From Bacteroidota bacterium (lineage in GTDB: Bacteria; Bacteroidota; Bacteroidia; B-17B0; Aurantibacillaceae), in the NCBI GenBank assembly GCA_016702705.1, contig JADJDM010000008.1, positions 1-64,000 on the forward strand: a stretch of 64,000 nt of DNA, written 5' to 3'. This document shows positions 10,579 to 18,925 of this stretch, in pieces. Under the pieces are notes generated by a model. The model made no database searches and had not been told where the DNA came from. It saw only the letters and a program-made list of their open reading frames with translations. Positions within the stretch are counted from its first letter, which is position 1. Every line of letters starts with the position of its first letter. The translations under genes and the position numbers were made by a program.

Positions 10579-11595
10579 CTTTTTACTTTGTATAATTTTT
10601 TTGATTCTTCCATATTAGAAAGTATTTTATCTTTAAGAAAGCTTGGTGAAATAACTTTTACAGAGCCTGTGTAAGACATTATTAATCTTTCTAACTCTGT
10701 ATTAATTATCAAATCCAACTCAACTAACAAAGTGCTTTTATTCTTCCATTTTGCCTTTTGAGATCCATGTATTGGTTTGGAAAGAATATAATGCCCTGTT
10801 TTGCCATAAAACTCAAAATAACTTTGTAGGCTCAACCTTTTCGGGCTTGAGTTACTCCATAAATATCTTCAAAATACTCTTCCCATTCAATGGCTTCGTT
10901 TAATTTATATTTAGTTTTTGATTCTTTTATTGTTACAATTCTATCTAAGGCAATATTCCAATCACTCTTTTTAGCTTCACTATAGTAGCCATAAACAAAC
11001 CATCGATTATTGTACTGTTTTAAATAATAAGGATGGAATTCAAGTTTTAAAGGATTTTCATACTCGAATGGAAGATACTCAAGTTTTAAAACATTTTTGT
11101 ACCTAATGGCATTATAGATAACACCAAGATGTTCAATTCCTTTTAGGTACTTATTGGAATCAAAAGAAATAATTGCTTCCTGAGTGCTTGTGTTTACAAC
11201 TCCATGATTAAGCTTTGTAATTAAATCTTCCATCCAATCGAATTGAGGCAAACCTTTAAAATTACCGAGAATCGTAATTGCTTCCTTTATCTTAGCCATT
11301 TCAGTTTCATCTAATGGCGAATTAAAAATTGAATAATTTGGGTCCTTATACCGATAAGTTAATCTCTTTCCACTTGGAATTCGGTCTAGCTCAATTCCAT
11401 AACCGTCTTCGCTCACCATAAAAACTATGTCTTCCTGCACTTGACGCTTGCTAACTCCCTCCCATTTGGATCAATATCTAAAATGGCAGCATTACACTCA
11501 TCTAATAGATCATCAATGTTATAATTTCTTCCAGTATTTTTAAAACATTTATCTAATACCTTATATCTAATTTGCGCGTGCTTATTTGTAGCCAT
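10575..11595 (-). CDS. WYL-domain transcriptional regulator 1 (two frameshifts)
   Basis: ATG 11595 opens a helix-turn-helix part (HAQIRYKVLDKCF, YNIDDLLDECNAA). After a one-base shift near 11455 it continues GVSKRQVQEDIVFM, the recognition region. The middle has the WYL core around YNAIRYKNVLKLEY and NRWFVYGYY, where WFV replaces WYL, and the conserved ALDRI. A second shift near 10832 leads to the C-terminal WCX-type extension ending at 10575. Joined length is about 340 residues, the same architecture as the regulators at 17,282 and 31,228. WYL proteins repress or sense in many defence islands (CapW, BrxR). It lies among five promoters with TATGCAG half-sites and is the likely binder of them; that is inference. 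Confidence 0.75.
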
Positions 11596-11637
11596 AATAT
11601 GAATTAAAGAATGAAATTAATTAATTAATTCCGAAAC

Positions 11638-11673
11638 TATGAACTTCCACTGCACACAAACATTAGATATTTG
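11638..11673 (+). promoter_or_regulatory. Degenerate WYL-type operator and promoter
   Basis: TATGAAC-TTCCA-CTGCACA at 11638-11656 keeps the right half-site and part of the left. The -7-like box GATATTTG is at 11666-11673, exactly 22.5 bp centre to centre. It lies between the divergent WYL regulator (11595) and the gene at 11691. Confidence 0.55.
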
Positions 11674-11690
11674 CTCAAAATAGTTAACTA

Positions 11691-12671
11691 ATGGAAAAAG
11701 ACAATATCGATCCTACTGCCCAACAATTTCTACTAGCTTTTAAAGATAGGAATATAGATGAGTTATCCGATTTATTAGATGACACAAGTAACGAATTTGA
11801 AATACAGGATACTGAAGGGGCTAATTTAATGGTAAACAAAATGCTTTATCTAAAATGGCTAAAACCTAAATTAAAAGCCAATGAAGTTTATGATATAAAA
11901 TTTGATAAATGCACTTCTTGCGTTGTTGGCAACCCTGTTTTGATAATTAATTATGGCAGTTTTCCTTATCTAATGAAATCGAGTGATGAAGCCTTAATAA
12001 TTGGATTAATGTTTGGTGTTAAAAGCGAAAAAATTAATACTATCAAATTTTGTAATTCATTTGCTAAAACTAAAATTAAGTACGCCTTTGAGTGTAAGGC
12101 GGAAGTAATGAAAGTTTATTTGAATCTAGGCTTTAGCTTTGGGGAAGCATACACAATTTGCAGTGAGGGGACCCCAAGTGACGCTTTCACATATTACAAA
12201 CAAACCGAAAAAGGAATAGAATACAAAACGCTTTATTACAACGACGAAGTCCTTTTCGGTATTTTAGGACAAGAGCCAAAGTATATTACGCAAGATCATT
12301 ATTCAAAACAATATGCGAATCAATTTTTCTATGCTAAATGGTTAGATATAGTTACTGAATATAATTACGTTCCCGATTTCAAAACTATAAATGTTAGATT
12401 TGATTTAAGTAATCTAAATGAAAAAGAACGCTCGCGTGCTGAAACTGTAATAATTGGAGCAACATTTATTAGCCTGTATTTATATGGTTTGGGAGTTATT
12501 AAACAAAATCATATTATTCCAGAAACTAATGACAGGTTTAGAGCATTCAATGAGGTAGATGATTTTATTTATGCGAAAATAGAAGTACCAAACGTTGATG
12601 GAATAAATGAAATGATTCTTAACATGTTAAAAAGCGAACATCCTCCAGCACAGATAATGGAAGACAATTAA
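11691..12671 (+). CDS. Hypothetical protein (326 aa)
   Basis: A soluble protein without signal peptide. The first 80 residues (QQFLLAFKDRNIDELSDLL, then VYDIKFDKCTSCVVGNPVLI) have the look of a small NTF2-like fold, but this is uncertain. Two Cys (CTSC) occur near residue 77. The rest (AKTKIKYAFECKAEVMKVYL, FAKWLDIVTEYNYVPDF-like stretch) matches nothing I recognise. It is expressed from the degenerate dyad promoter divergent to WYL regulator 1. Its stop overlaps the 3' end of the convergent gene at 12,668 by 4 nt. Confidence 0.6.
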   Translation: MEKDNIDPTAQQFLLAFKDRNIDELSDLLDDTSNEFEIQDTEGANLMVNKMLYLKWLKPKLKANEVYDIKFDKCTSCVVGNPVLIINYGSFPYLMKSSDEALIIGLMFGVKSEKINTIKFCNSFAKTKIKYAFECKAEVMKVYLNLGFSFGEAYTICSEGTPSDAFTYYKQTEKGIEYKTLYYNDEVLFGILGQEPKYITQDHYSKQYANQFFYAKWLDIVTEYNYVPDFKTINVRFDLSNLNEKERSRAETVIIGATFISLYLYGLGVIKQNHIIPETNDRFRAFNEVDDFIYAKIEVPNVDGINEMILNMLKSEHPPAQIMEDN

Positions 12672-13066
12672 CCCTTCTCCTCTATCATATCCTGCAACCT
12701 AACCTTAAGTAAATGGCATTTTTCGTATTCCTGATTCTCACTATATACTTGAAGTAATTGATGTAAGAATTTCCATTCTCGTTCGTCAATTTTTTCTTGG
12801 TCAATATTAATGTTTTGCGAATTATTATGAGCAGTAAATTCAATAGGAATAAATTTAATTTCAAATATTGGCTCTGGACTAGCAGTGTATCTAATTTCCC
12901 AGATATCACAGATTAATAATGGAATTTCAAGCTCTTTAATTAGAGATAGACGTTTGGTCATGGAGCTTTTCTGCGTGATAATCCAGGCTTGGATATCAGT
13001 ATGATCTTTGCCGAGAATGAATTCAGCAACTTTATTCCAATCTATCTGTTCTATTATAAAATCCAT
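12668..13066 (-). CDS. Hypothetical protein with EWKFL...UVR-like C-terminus (132 aa)
   Basis: The C-terminal 40 residues (EWKFLHQLLQVYSENQEYEK, then CHLLKVRLQDMIEE) form a helical hairpin resembling a UVR motif. They closely match the end of the protein at 34,231 (EWNFLIDLATRYSVTEKYDK, then VELVKNRLKELIQ). Both also have an IEFIP-like strand just before. The N-terminal part (WNKVAEFILGKDHTDI) is unlike it. Function unknown; possibly an immunity- or adaptor-type small protein. The 160-nt gap to the peptide gene at 13,226 carries two inverted repeats. Confidence 0.55.
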   Translation of the reverse strand: MDFIIEQIDWNKVAEFILGKDHTDIQAWIITQKSSMTKRLSLIKELEIPLLICDIWEIRYTASPEPIFEIKFIPIEFTAHNNSQNINIDQEKIDEREWKFLHQLLQVYSENQEYEKCHLLKVRLQDMIEEKG

Positions 13067-13124
13067 AACTATATCACATTATTCAATCATTAAAATTAAT
13101 GTTAAATTTTAATATTTAGTAAAC

Positions 13125-13142
13125 ACCAATTTGTTAATTGGT
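13125..13142. promoter_or_regulatory. Inverted repeat, 7-4-7
   Basis: ACCAATT-TGTT-AATTGGT is a perfect dyad in the divergent gap between 13066 (minus) and 13226 (plus). It is a candidate operator for either gene. The spacer is 4 bp, unlike the 5 bp of the WYL-type sites. Confidence 0.35.
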
Positions 13143-13153
13143 AATAAGTGTCT

Positions 13154-13189
13154 GAAAACTGTCGTTTTCCACATGAAATTTTAGATTTG
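13154..13189 (+). promoter_or_regulatory. Inverted repeat and -7 box of the small-peptide gene
   Basis: GAAAAC-TGTC-GTTTTC at 13154-13169 is a perfect dyad. A perfect -7 box TAGATTTG follows at 13182-13189, 24 bp centre to centre. The layout resembles the WYL promoters but with different half-sites and spacing. The gene starts at 13226. Confidence 0.4.
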
Positions 13190-13225
13190 AATTGCCCTAA
13201 TTTAGTAAAACAAAAAATCATATTT

Positions 13226-13390
13226 ATGAATACTACACAAACTACTCAAGATTACAATTATATCAGAGCAATGATAAAAATAGCTAATCCTACTTACACT
13301 CCAGAGCAACTAGAGGAAGCATTGCAAATAAGAATAAAAGAAATAGAAGATCCAACTAATGACGCGGGTTGTGATATGTGTTCGGGGTAA
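13226..13390 (+). CDS. 54-aa small protein ending in CDMCSG, copy 1
   Basis: ATG 13226 encodes 54 residues with a central helix (SPs absent; IRAMIKIANPTYTPEQLEEA) and the C-terminal tail NDAGCDMCSG. A second copy at 19,273 has the same length. It differs at 7 residues, while at least 13 further codons differ only silently, so the protein sequence is under selection. The two-cysteine tail is identical in both. It is too small for an enzyme; it could be a peptide precursor, a metal-binding tail or a small regulator. The upstream extension to 13148 is rejected because the -7 box lies inside it. The lipoprotein gene follows about 110 nt later. Confidence 0.65.
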   Translation: MNTTQTTQDYNYIRAMIKIANPTYTPEQLEEALQIRIKEIEDPTNDAGCDMCSG

Positions 13391-13497
13391 TCTGCAAGTT
13401 ATACCTTCTAAAACTATAATTGTCTTTAATCAATTCGATTAAAACCAACCTCCGCAAGTACAATGCGTTCTTCTATAATAGTTTTGTAGAAAAAACT

Positions 13498-14004
13498 ATG
13501 AAATCTATTAAAGACATTTTTTACTTTCAAGAAATTGCTGCAACACTTATAATTACAAGCGCACTTGCAGGCGCACTTACAAGTTGCATCTCCACCAAAC
13601 AAATTGGCGATTTAAACATGATTTCTACACGCAATGTAGAAACTAAAACAGACTACGTTTTAATTAGGAACTACATGGGTGGTACTAAAAGAGAATTAAA
13701 ACGAAGCAAGGCCAAAGATTTAAAGGATGCTGTAAACAATTTAGTAAAACAAACACCTGGTGGTGAGTTTGTAAAAAACGCAAAGGTGTATTTAGTTAAT
13801 GGAAAATATTATGCAGTAGAAGGTGATATTTGGGGCATAGCACAAAATATAAATTTCAGAGGATTTAAAGTGGGTGATATTGTTCAATACAAGGGAAACA
13901 AATACACCATTACCGAATTAAAAAATGATAAGGTTTGCACCATTAAAGATGATAATGAAAAAATAAGAGAAGCGAGCTACGATGATTTAAAACGAATAGA
14001 CTAA
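13498..14004 (+). CDS. Lipoprotein of a conserved Bacteroidota family (168 aa)
   Basis: Starting at ATG 13498 the first 30 residues form a lipoprotein signal peptide (FQEIAATLIITSALAGALTSC) with the lipobox LTSC. The segment after the cysteine (IGDLNMISTRNVE) and the later PGGEFVKNAKVYLVNGKYYA are typical of a lipoprotein family that I know only as conserved in Bacteroidota. The second half (VGDIVQYKGNKYTITELKND) looks like a small SH3-like barrel. It probably sits at the outer face of the inner membrane or in the outer membrane. Function unknown. Confidence 0.7.
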   Translation: MKSIKDIFYFQEIAATLIITSALAGALTSCISTKQIGDLNMISTRNVETKTDYVLIRNYMGGTKRELKRSKAKDLKDAVNNLVKQTPGGEFVKNAKVYLVNGKYYAVEGDIWGIAQNINFRGFKVGDIVQYKGNKYTITELKNDKVCTIKDDNEKIREASYDDLKRID

Positions 14005-14014
14005 TTTGTTCTCT

Positions 14015-14377
14015 ATGAATTACAAACTATTTCTTGATGATATTCGAAATGTTCCTATGGTTTTTCCTAACCTAACAAATACTGATTTTGTAATTGTAAG
14101 ATCTTATGCGGACTTTGTAAGTTATATTAAAGAGAATGGGCTCCCTTCATTTATAAGTTTTGATAACGACCTAGGAGAAGATGAAAATCATCTCGTGCTT
14201 CCTGATGGATACGATTGTGCAAAATGGTTAGTGCATGAAAGTGATTTAAACTTAAAAGACTTAACATTTAATGTGCACTCAGCTAACCCTGTTGCAAAAA
14301 AACAAATCGAAGGCCTGTTAACGAATTACATCAATTTTTCAAAAGAAGAATATCAAAATAAAGTTTTAGATACATAA
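14015..14377 (+). CDS. Cyclic-phosphate-processing receiver-like (cREC) protein
   Basis: ATG 14015 gives a 120-residue domain with LFLDDIRNVP at the N-terminus, VRSYADFVSYI, ISFDNDLG, and PDGYDCAKWLV. This pattern matches the stand-alone cREC family (receiver-fold domain predicted to process cyclic nucleotide or phosphate ends, Pfam cREC_REC). The paired aspartates near residues 8-9 and the FDNDLG aspartates would form the acidic pocket. It starts 10 nt after the lipoprotein stop, so the two are probably co-transcribed. A possible GTG-started 30-codon frame follows at 14387-14479, which I do not call as a gene. Confidence 0.7.
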   Translation: MNYKLFLDDIRNVPMVFPNLTNTDFVIVRSYADFVSYIKENGLPSFISFDNDLGEDENHLVLPDGYDCAKWLVHESDLNLKDLTFNVHSANPVAKKQIEGLLTNYINFSKEEYQNKVLDT

Positions 14378-14484
14378 TATAAAATTGTGAAAGCAGCTAT
14401 AAAGTTAAAGCATGCGAAGACTACTGAGCAAGAGCAAGAAATTTTATTTAATGATTGGTTAAATAAAACCAACCATTAAAGTAA

Positions 14485-14520
14485 AACGGATTTCGACTGC
14501 GTTTAACTTAAATACCTTTG
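14485..14520 (+). promoter_or_regulatory. WYL-type operator (AACGCAG class) and promoter
   Basis: AACGGAT-TTCGA-CTGCGTT at 14485-14503 keeps the 7-5-7 layout, and the right half is CTGCGTT. The perfect -7 box TACCTTTG is at 14513-14520, 22.5 bp centre to centre. It drives the three-gene unit starting at 14533. Confidence 0.65.
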
Positions 14521-14532
14521 TGAAAAAACAAA

Positions 14533-14976
14533 ATGAAAACCATAAAGGCATTACAAAAAGTTGTTTATTCTCCCAAGGTAGAGAAAACAACCAATCCAGA
14601 GACCGAACTACTTAGCATACGAAATGAAGGAACTTACACCCGTTTCGATTTTGTGTGCCACGCTCAATTACTAAGCGCCCCTATCCCTTGGTATAAAACA
14701 ATGAGAACCTTTGGATTGGTTTACCGACAAAATGGTGCAATAGTTACTTCTCCATTAAAGAAGGCAATAAATATTACGCAGCAAGACATATATAAATGGA
14801 AGAAAACCGCGGGAGCTATTTATTTTACTTTATTCTTTAACCAATTACCCGATGAAATTGATTACCTGCACTTAGTCGGACTTAATAACGATAAAAGTCA
14901 AAAATTTGTATTCAATAATATTAAAATGAAGTCGAATTTTAAAGCTCACATTAGTACAACTAAACATTTAAATTAA
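14533..14976 (+). CDS. Hypothetical protein (147 aa)
   Basis: A soluble protein with no motif I recognise. It has mixed beta-type sequence in the middle (FDFVCHAQLLSAPIPWYKTM, GAIYFTLFFNQLPDEIDYLH). It is the first gene of the operator-controlled unit 14533-16150, 6 nt before a membrane protein and upstream of an ADP-ribosyltransferase-like protein. Co-transcription suggests a joint role, perhaps an accessory or immunity function; this is inference. Confidence 0.6.
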   Translation: MKTIKALQKVVYSPKVEKTTNPETELLSIRNEGTYTRFDFVCHAQLLSAPIPWYKTMRTFGLVYRQNGAIVTSPLKKAINITQQDIYKWKKTAGAIYFTLFFNQLPDEIDYLHLVGLNNDKSQKFVFNNIKMKSNFKAHISTTKHLN

Positions 14977-14982
14977 AACAAC

Positions 14983-15402
14983 ATGAAAAATATTATTCAT
15001 AAAATAAAAGCTAATTCATTTAGTTTACTGGTATTGCTAGGAACTCCTTTCCTAATTATTTACAGTAATTACCAATTATTATTCTCAACTTCTAAAAAAC
15101 TAACCGTCAGTTATATTACCATACAATGCTTACATACAACGGTAGGAATTTTTTTGACACTATTAATCTTTAAATATTTTAAAAACGAAAATATAGTCAA
15201 ATGGCTTTTTTTACTTTATGGAGTATTATTTGGATTTACATGCATATTACTAACACTAGCAGACTTTAAAATCAGTGGGACAATTACACATGAAGATTTG
15301 ACTTTATTACCGCTCATGTTCTTTATGGTCGCATATCCTTCAAGTGAGTTAATCTCAAGATTTATCAATAAATATAATTTAAACAAGTCAAGTGAAAACT
15401 AA
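14983..15402 (+). CDS. Small membrane protein, about four transmembrane segments (139 aa)
   Basis: Four hydrophobic stretches are visible: FSLLVLLGTPFLIIYSNYQ, a second around TVGIFLTLLIFKYF, a third WLFLLYGVLFGFTCILLTLA, and a fourth LLPLMFFMVAYPSS. The ends are basic, so it is an integral inner-membrane protein. It overlaps the next gene by 11 nt if that gene starts at GTG 15392. Such small membrane proteins beside toxic enzymes often anchor or neutralise them. No family recognised. Confidence 0.6.
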   Translation: MKNIIHKIKANSFSLLVLLGTPFLIIYSNYQLLFSTSKKLTVSYITIQCLHTTVGIFLTLLIFKYFKNENIVKWLFLLYGVLFGFTCILLTLADFKISGTITHEDLTLLPLMFFMVAYPSSELISRFINKYNLNKSSEN

Positions 15403-16150
15403 CACATTAACTAAGCTAAATAAGAAAACAGCAAAAATGATAAGTATTAATGAGGGGTTTAATCCATTTTGGGCTACATTATTCGACGAATGCCTTGAGA
15501 AAATTAGCCCGCAATACATCGTATCCAAAAGTTTCAGTATAACTCCTGATTTTCAGCATGAAAAAACTGATCCAACAGAATTTCTAAATAATCTACGATT
15601 CTGCTTTCTTAATTTGGTAGATAGAAAGATAGATAATGCTTTTATATTATTGCAAAAACGCTTGCCTAATCTGGCCGAACACATTATTTTAAGTTGTTAC
15701 GAAGGCGAATTGTTAAGTAAAAAGAAATTTGCAAAACTTTTTATTGCAACATATACGAACGGTCCAAAATATCAAAGTTTATTTTCCAGTGAAATAAAAA
15801 CAATTAAGATATTAGAAATAATAAAATATTGTGGCATGAATAACATAATGAACAAAGTAGATAAATCTTACTACAAATCACTGCCTGAAATAATTCCCAT
15901 TTATCGTGGTACCGCTGGTAGAAGAATAAATGAATCTAAAAATGGAATCAGTTGGTCTTTAAGCCGAAATAAAGCAAAGGAATTCGCTCTATTTAACAAA
16001 AAATATTTCGACTCAAATTATGGAATTATAATAGATGCTATGATTAAAAAAAGTGATGTTTTATTATATGTACATGAAGCGGCTAGATTTGAATACGAGG
16101 TTATTATTAATCCAGAAAACATTTTAAGTATACGTTATGAAAATATTTAA
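15392..16150 (+). CDS. Putative ADP-ribosyltransferase-fold protein
   Basis: The reading starts at GTG 15392, or possibly at ATG 15437. The C-terminal half has the order of motifs of an R-S-E type ADP-ribosyltransferase fold: IPIYRGTAG (Arg strand), GISWSLSRNKAKEFA (Ser strand and helix), and ARFEYEVII, where E-x-E-like residues end the domain. Similar YRG...GISW...EVI proteins occur as unannotated genes in phages and islands. The N-terminal 150 residues are helical and unassigned. If active, it could modify protein or nucleic acid as a toxin. The assignment rests on motif order only. Confidence 0.45.
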   Translation: MKTNTLTKLNKKTAKMISINEGFNPFWATLFDECLEKISPQYIVSKSFSITPDFQHEKTDPTEFLNNLRFCFLNLVDRKIDNAFILLQKRLPNLAEHIILSCYEGELLSKKKFAKLFIATYTNGPKYQSLFSSEIKTIKILEIIKYCGMNNIMNKVDKSYYKSLPEIIPIYRGTAGRRINESKNGISWSLSRNKAKEFALFNKKYFDSNYGIIIDAMIKKSDVLLYVHEAARFEYEVIINPENILSIRYENI

Positions 16151-16161
16151 CAAATAAGTAG

Positions 16162-16197
16162 AACGCAAATCAACTGCGTTTTACTATCTTTACTTTG
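16162..16197 (+). promoter_or_regulatory. WYL-type operator (AACGCAG class) and promoter
   Basis: AACGCAA-ATCAA-CTGCGTT at 16162-16180 is a near-perfect dyad. The -7-like box TTACTTTG is at 16190-16197, 22.5 bp centre to centre. The unit it drives (16208-18313) ends with WYL regulator 2, so autoregulation is likely. Confidence 0.7.
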
Positions 16198-16207
16198 TAA
16201 ATAAAAA

Positions 16208-16618
16208 ATGGGACAAACATTACAACAATCATTTAAAGCCATTGAAGAAGCTGCAAAAAATGGTTACAAACTAAGTATTACAAAAGAAGAGGAAGAAATT
16301 ACTTATTACTTAAATGGAGAGATACACAGCAAAACGGTAAACAGTTACTTTATTTTAGTGGATGAAAAATTAATTTATGATTTGCCAGGACAACATATTC
16401 CTGCTGAATTTATCCATAACAATAGCTGGCAAAACAATAATTTTTTAGAGCTCTTTTTCCGTCAATTTGCAAATCACATTAAAAAGAGAACAGGAGTTAA
16501 AATGGCATTTCAGATTGATACACACTGCGTGCTAAAAAGCACAACGGGAGAAGTTCAAAAAAGCTTGCTAATAAATTACGGAATTGCCGAACTACTTTAT
16601 AATTATGTAAACTACTAA
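16208..16618 (+). CDS. Hypothetical protein (136 aa)
   Basis: An unrecognised soluble protein. It begins with a helix (LQQSFKAIEEAAKNGYKLSI) followed by beta-rich sequence (EEITYYLNGEIHSKTVNSYF, KLIYDLPGQHIPAEFIHN). There is no signal peptide. It is first in a three-gene operon, 7 nt before a metallophosphoesterase and upstream of WYL regulator 2. Its start follows the -7 box by about 10 nt. Confidence 0.6.
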   Translation: MGQTLQQSFKAIEEAAKNGYKLSITKEEEEITYYLNGEIHSKTVNSYFILVDEKLIYDLPGQHIPAEFIHNNSWQNNNFLELFFRQFANHIKKRTGVKMAFQIDTHCVLKSTTGEVQKSLLINYGIAELLYNYVNY

Positions 16619-16625
16619 TTTTGAA

Positions 16626-17273
16626 ATGCGTTTAGTTTTTATTTCAGATACACACAGCATGCACAACAATCCAATGATGAAGGTAATTCCAGATGGAGAT
16701 GTTTTGGTGCATTGTGGCGACCTTACAAACGTTGGGCAATTACATGATGTTAAAAGCTTTGCCGATTTTATGAAAAGGCAAAATCATAAGCACAAAGTAA
16801 TCATTGCAGGTAACCATGATTATTGTTTCGAAGATAAAAATGAATACCAATCACAAGCAATTGAACTATTGTCGGATTTTACCTTTTTACAAGATAAAGC
16901 TGCTATTATAGAAGGGATCAAATTTTATGGAAGTCCTTGGCAACCCGAATTCATGGATTGGGCATTTAATTTACAACGTGATGGAATAGATTTAATGAAC
17001 AAATGGGCAGCTATACCTGATGATACAGAAATACTTTTAACACATGGCCCACCCTTTGGAGTTTTAGACATGACTTTGAAGGGAGAACAAGTTGGATGCG
17101 AACAATTAGAAAGAAGAATAAAACAATTAAAATATTTGAAGATTCATGCTTTTGGCCACATTCATGAAGCTTACGGAGTAAAAGAAATTAATCAAGTAAA
17201 ATACATTAATGCTTGCACCTGTAATAGAAGTTACCAACCAATCAACGAACCTATAGTTATTGATTTAAAATAA
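16626..17273 (+). CDS. Calcineurin-like metallophosphoesterase (215 aa)
   Basis: All metal-binding motifs are present in order: ISDTHSMH (DxH), VHCGDLT (GD), IIAGNHDYC (GNHD), LLTHGPPFG (H) and AFGHIHEAYG (GHxH). The length is normal for small cytosolic members of the superfamily, which cleave phosphomonoesters or diesters, including nucleic acid ends. The substrate cannot be predicted. It lies between the 136-aa gene and WYL regulator 2, with gaps of 7 and 8 nt, so it is part of one regulated operon. Confidence 0.85.
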   Translation: MRLVFISDTHSMHNNPMMKVIPDGDVLVHCGDLTNVGQLHDVKSFADFMKRQNHKHKVIIAGNHDYCFEDKNEYQSQAIELLSDFTFLQDKAAIIEGIKFYGSPWQPEFMDWAFNLQRDGIDLMNKWAAIPDDTEILLTHGPPFGVLDMTLKGEQVGCEQLERRIKQLKYLKIHAFGHIHEAYGVKEINQVKYINACTCNRSYQPINEPIVIDLK

Positions 17274-17281
17274 ACCTTGAA

Positions 17282-18313
17282 ATGTCACTAAACAAAGAAG
17301 CATATATCCGATACAAAATAATTGATGCTTGTATTGCCAATAAACGCAAACCTTTCCCTAGTATGCAGGATATTATGGATGCCTGTGAGGAGCGTATTGG
17401 AAAAACATTTACTGTTAGTACCATACAAAAGGATATTAAGGCAATGAAGGAAGACGAACAACTCAACTTTCTTGCCCCCATTAAATACAGCAAAAGTAAT
17501 GATGGCTATTACTACAGTGATCCGGAATATACTATTGATAATATCCCGTTAAGTAGTGATGAAAAGGAAATAATTGCCAAAGAATTAGAATTTCTAAGTG
17601 TTACCAGTGATAAAAGCCTTAGTGACGAATTTAAAGGGGCTCAAATTAAATTATTACAGTTTTTATCTCCCGACAACAATTTAAAAAAAGAGAAGATTCC
17701 GCTTTCGGTAACTCAAACGCCACCGAAAAGATTGGGGCTTTATAATTATAACTTTCTAATTGATCACATCAAAAAAAGAGAAGTTATTGAAATGGCTTAT
17801 TTTAGTATGGAACTGCAAGAGCCCATTGATATTATTGTTCATCCATACCAATTATTAGAATTTGACCATCGTTGGTATTTACTTGGCTATTCGCAAGAAG
17901 AAAAGAAATTAAAGGTGTATGGTTTAGATAGAGTTTTAGTTATTTTTTGGGTAAACAAAAAAATAAAATTCAACGATAGCAAACGAAAAGAAGTAATAAA
18001 GTATAATAAAGATATGTATGGTGTTTATCCGTTGCCAGGAGAAAAAAAACAATATGTTTGCTTTTATGTTGCCAAAAACATTGACCATATAATGCAAACA
18101 AATCCGCTTCATTCTTCTCAAAAAATTATTGATAAATCTCACGAGTTTATAACACTATACGGTATTAATGTAATACCAACACATGAGCTTTTACAATGGT
18201 TTTTAGCCCACCTTGGCAAAGTCAAACTGGCCTCACCTATGTTGGCATTCGAAATTGCTAGGAAATTAAATCAATTTCAGGAAGATTATACAAAAGGTTA
18301 TTTTGATAAATAA
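17282..18313 (+). CDS. WYL-domain transcriptional regulator 2 (343 aa)
   Basis: The N-terminal winged helix (YIRYKIIDACIANKRKPF, TVSTIQKDIKAMKED) is followed by the WYL core. Its sequence includes FLIDHIKKREVIEMAYFS, the conserved basic/aromatic HRWYLLGYS with a full WYL triplet, and VYGLDRV. The C-terminal WCX part (HSSQKIIDKSHEFITLYGIN) closes it. WYL domains sense ligands such as nucleic acid fragments and often repress defence genes. It is the last gene of the operon behind the dyad at 16162. The same half-site class occurs at 14485, so both units are its likely targets. The gene is intact. Confidence 0.85.
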   Translation: MSLNKEAYIRYKIIDACIANKRKPFPSMQDIMDACEERIGKTFTVSTIQKDIKAMKEDEQLNFLAPIKYSKSNDGYYYSDPEYTIDNIPLSSDEKEIIAKELEFLSVTSDKSLSDEFKGAQIKLLQFLSPDNNLKKEKIPLSVTQTPPKRLGLYNYNFLIDHIKKREVIEMAYFSMELQEPIDIIVHPYQLLEFDHRWYLLGYSQEEKKLKVYGLDRVLVIFWVNKKIKFNDSKRKEVIKYNKDMYGVYPLPGEKKQYVCFYVAKNIDHIMQTNPLHSSQKIIDKSHEFITLYGINVIPTHELLQWFLAHLGKVKLASPMLAFEIARKLNQFQEDYTKGYFDK

Positions 18314-18403
18314 ACTACTTTTTGTTCAATGCATCTTATTCTTGAAAAGTCTAAGTTACTTTATCGCTTAATTAAGAAGATGAGCCTCACATGTTTTTAT
18401 TAA

Positions 18404-18913
18404 TTAGCCAAAGATGATAAGAATCAAGTGCTCCCACCACAATATCTTTCCCTTTTTACTTATAAATAAATCAGGACATAAGTCATGTATAAATTTCCAT
18501 TCTGGCTCTAAAGAAAAATAATCCCGTGCAATTAGTTTATCTTCATTGTTAATAGGGATTTCAGATAATGTTCCTAACAACATAGCTTCTTTGATTATTG
18601 GCGTTTTAAGTGGAAATCGGTAAACAAACCAAGTTCCATAAATATTCCAGTCAATAATATTTTTCCAAATTTCAAAGTCGTGAATTGTTCCGCTAAACGA
18701 AAGAAAATTATCGTCACTTATTGGGTCAATTCCAATTTTTGGGAGACCAATGTTTTCTACCTGCGAAAAGCAAGACCAAAACATCCATGTATCATTAAAC
18801 ATCCATTTGTTTTTGAATAACACTTTTTTAAGTGTGCTGTCTTTTATTACACCATAAGTATATCTGCAACAATGTGATGATTTCATTCTTTCAGAGCATT
18901 TTTCCTTTTTCAT
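18404..18913 (-). CDS. Hypothetical protein (about 160-169 aa)
   Basis: An aromatic-rich soluble protein (WMFNDTWMFWSCFSQVENIG, KNIIDWNIYGTWFVYRF). The segment EPEWKFIHDLCPDLF resembles, over a few residues, the EW(K/N)FL motif of the proteins at 12,668 and 34,231, but the rest differs. A -7 box TACTTTTG on the minus strand at 18918-18925 would start transcription near 18914. That favours ATG 18886 over ATG 18913. Function unknown. Confidence 0.5.
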   Translation of the reverse strand: MKKEKCSERMKSSHCCRYTYGVIKDSTLKKVLFKNKWMFNDTWMFWSCFSQVENIGLPKIGIDPISDDNFLSFSGTIHDFEIWKNIIDWNIYGTWFVYRFPLKTPIIKEAMLLGTLSEIPINNEDKLIARDYFSLEPEWKFIHDLCPDLFISKKGKILWWEHLILIIFG

Positions 18914-18925
18914 TCGGCAAAAGTA

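Noticed and set aside
14387..14479. GTG-started 30-codon gene behind the cREC gene
   Set aside because: Too short, with no homologous copy, promoter or other support in the window.
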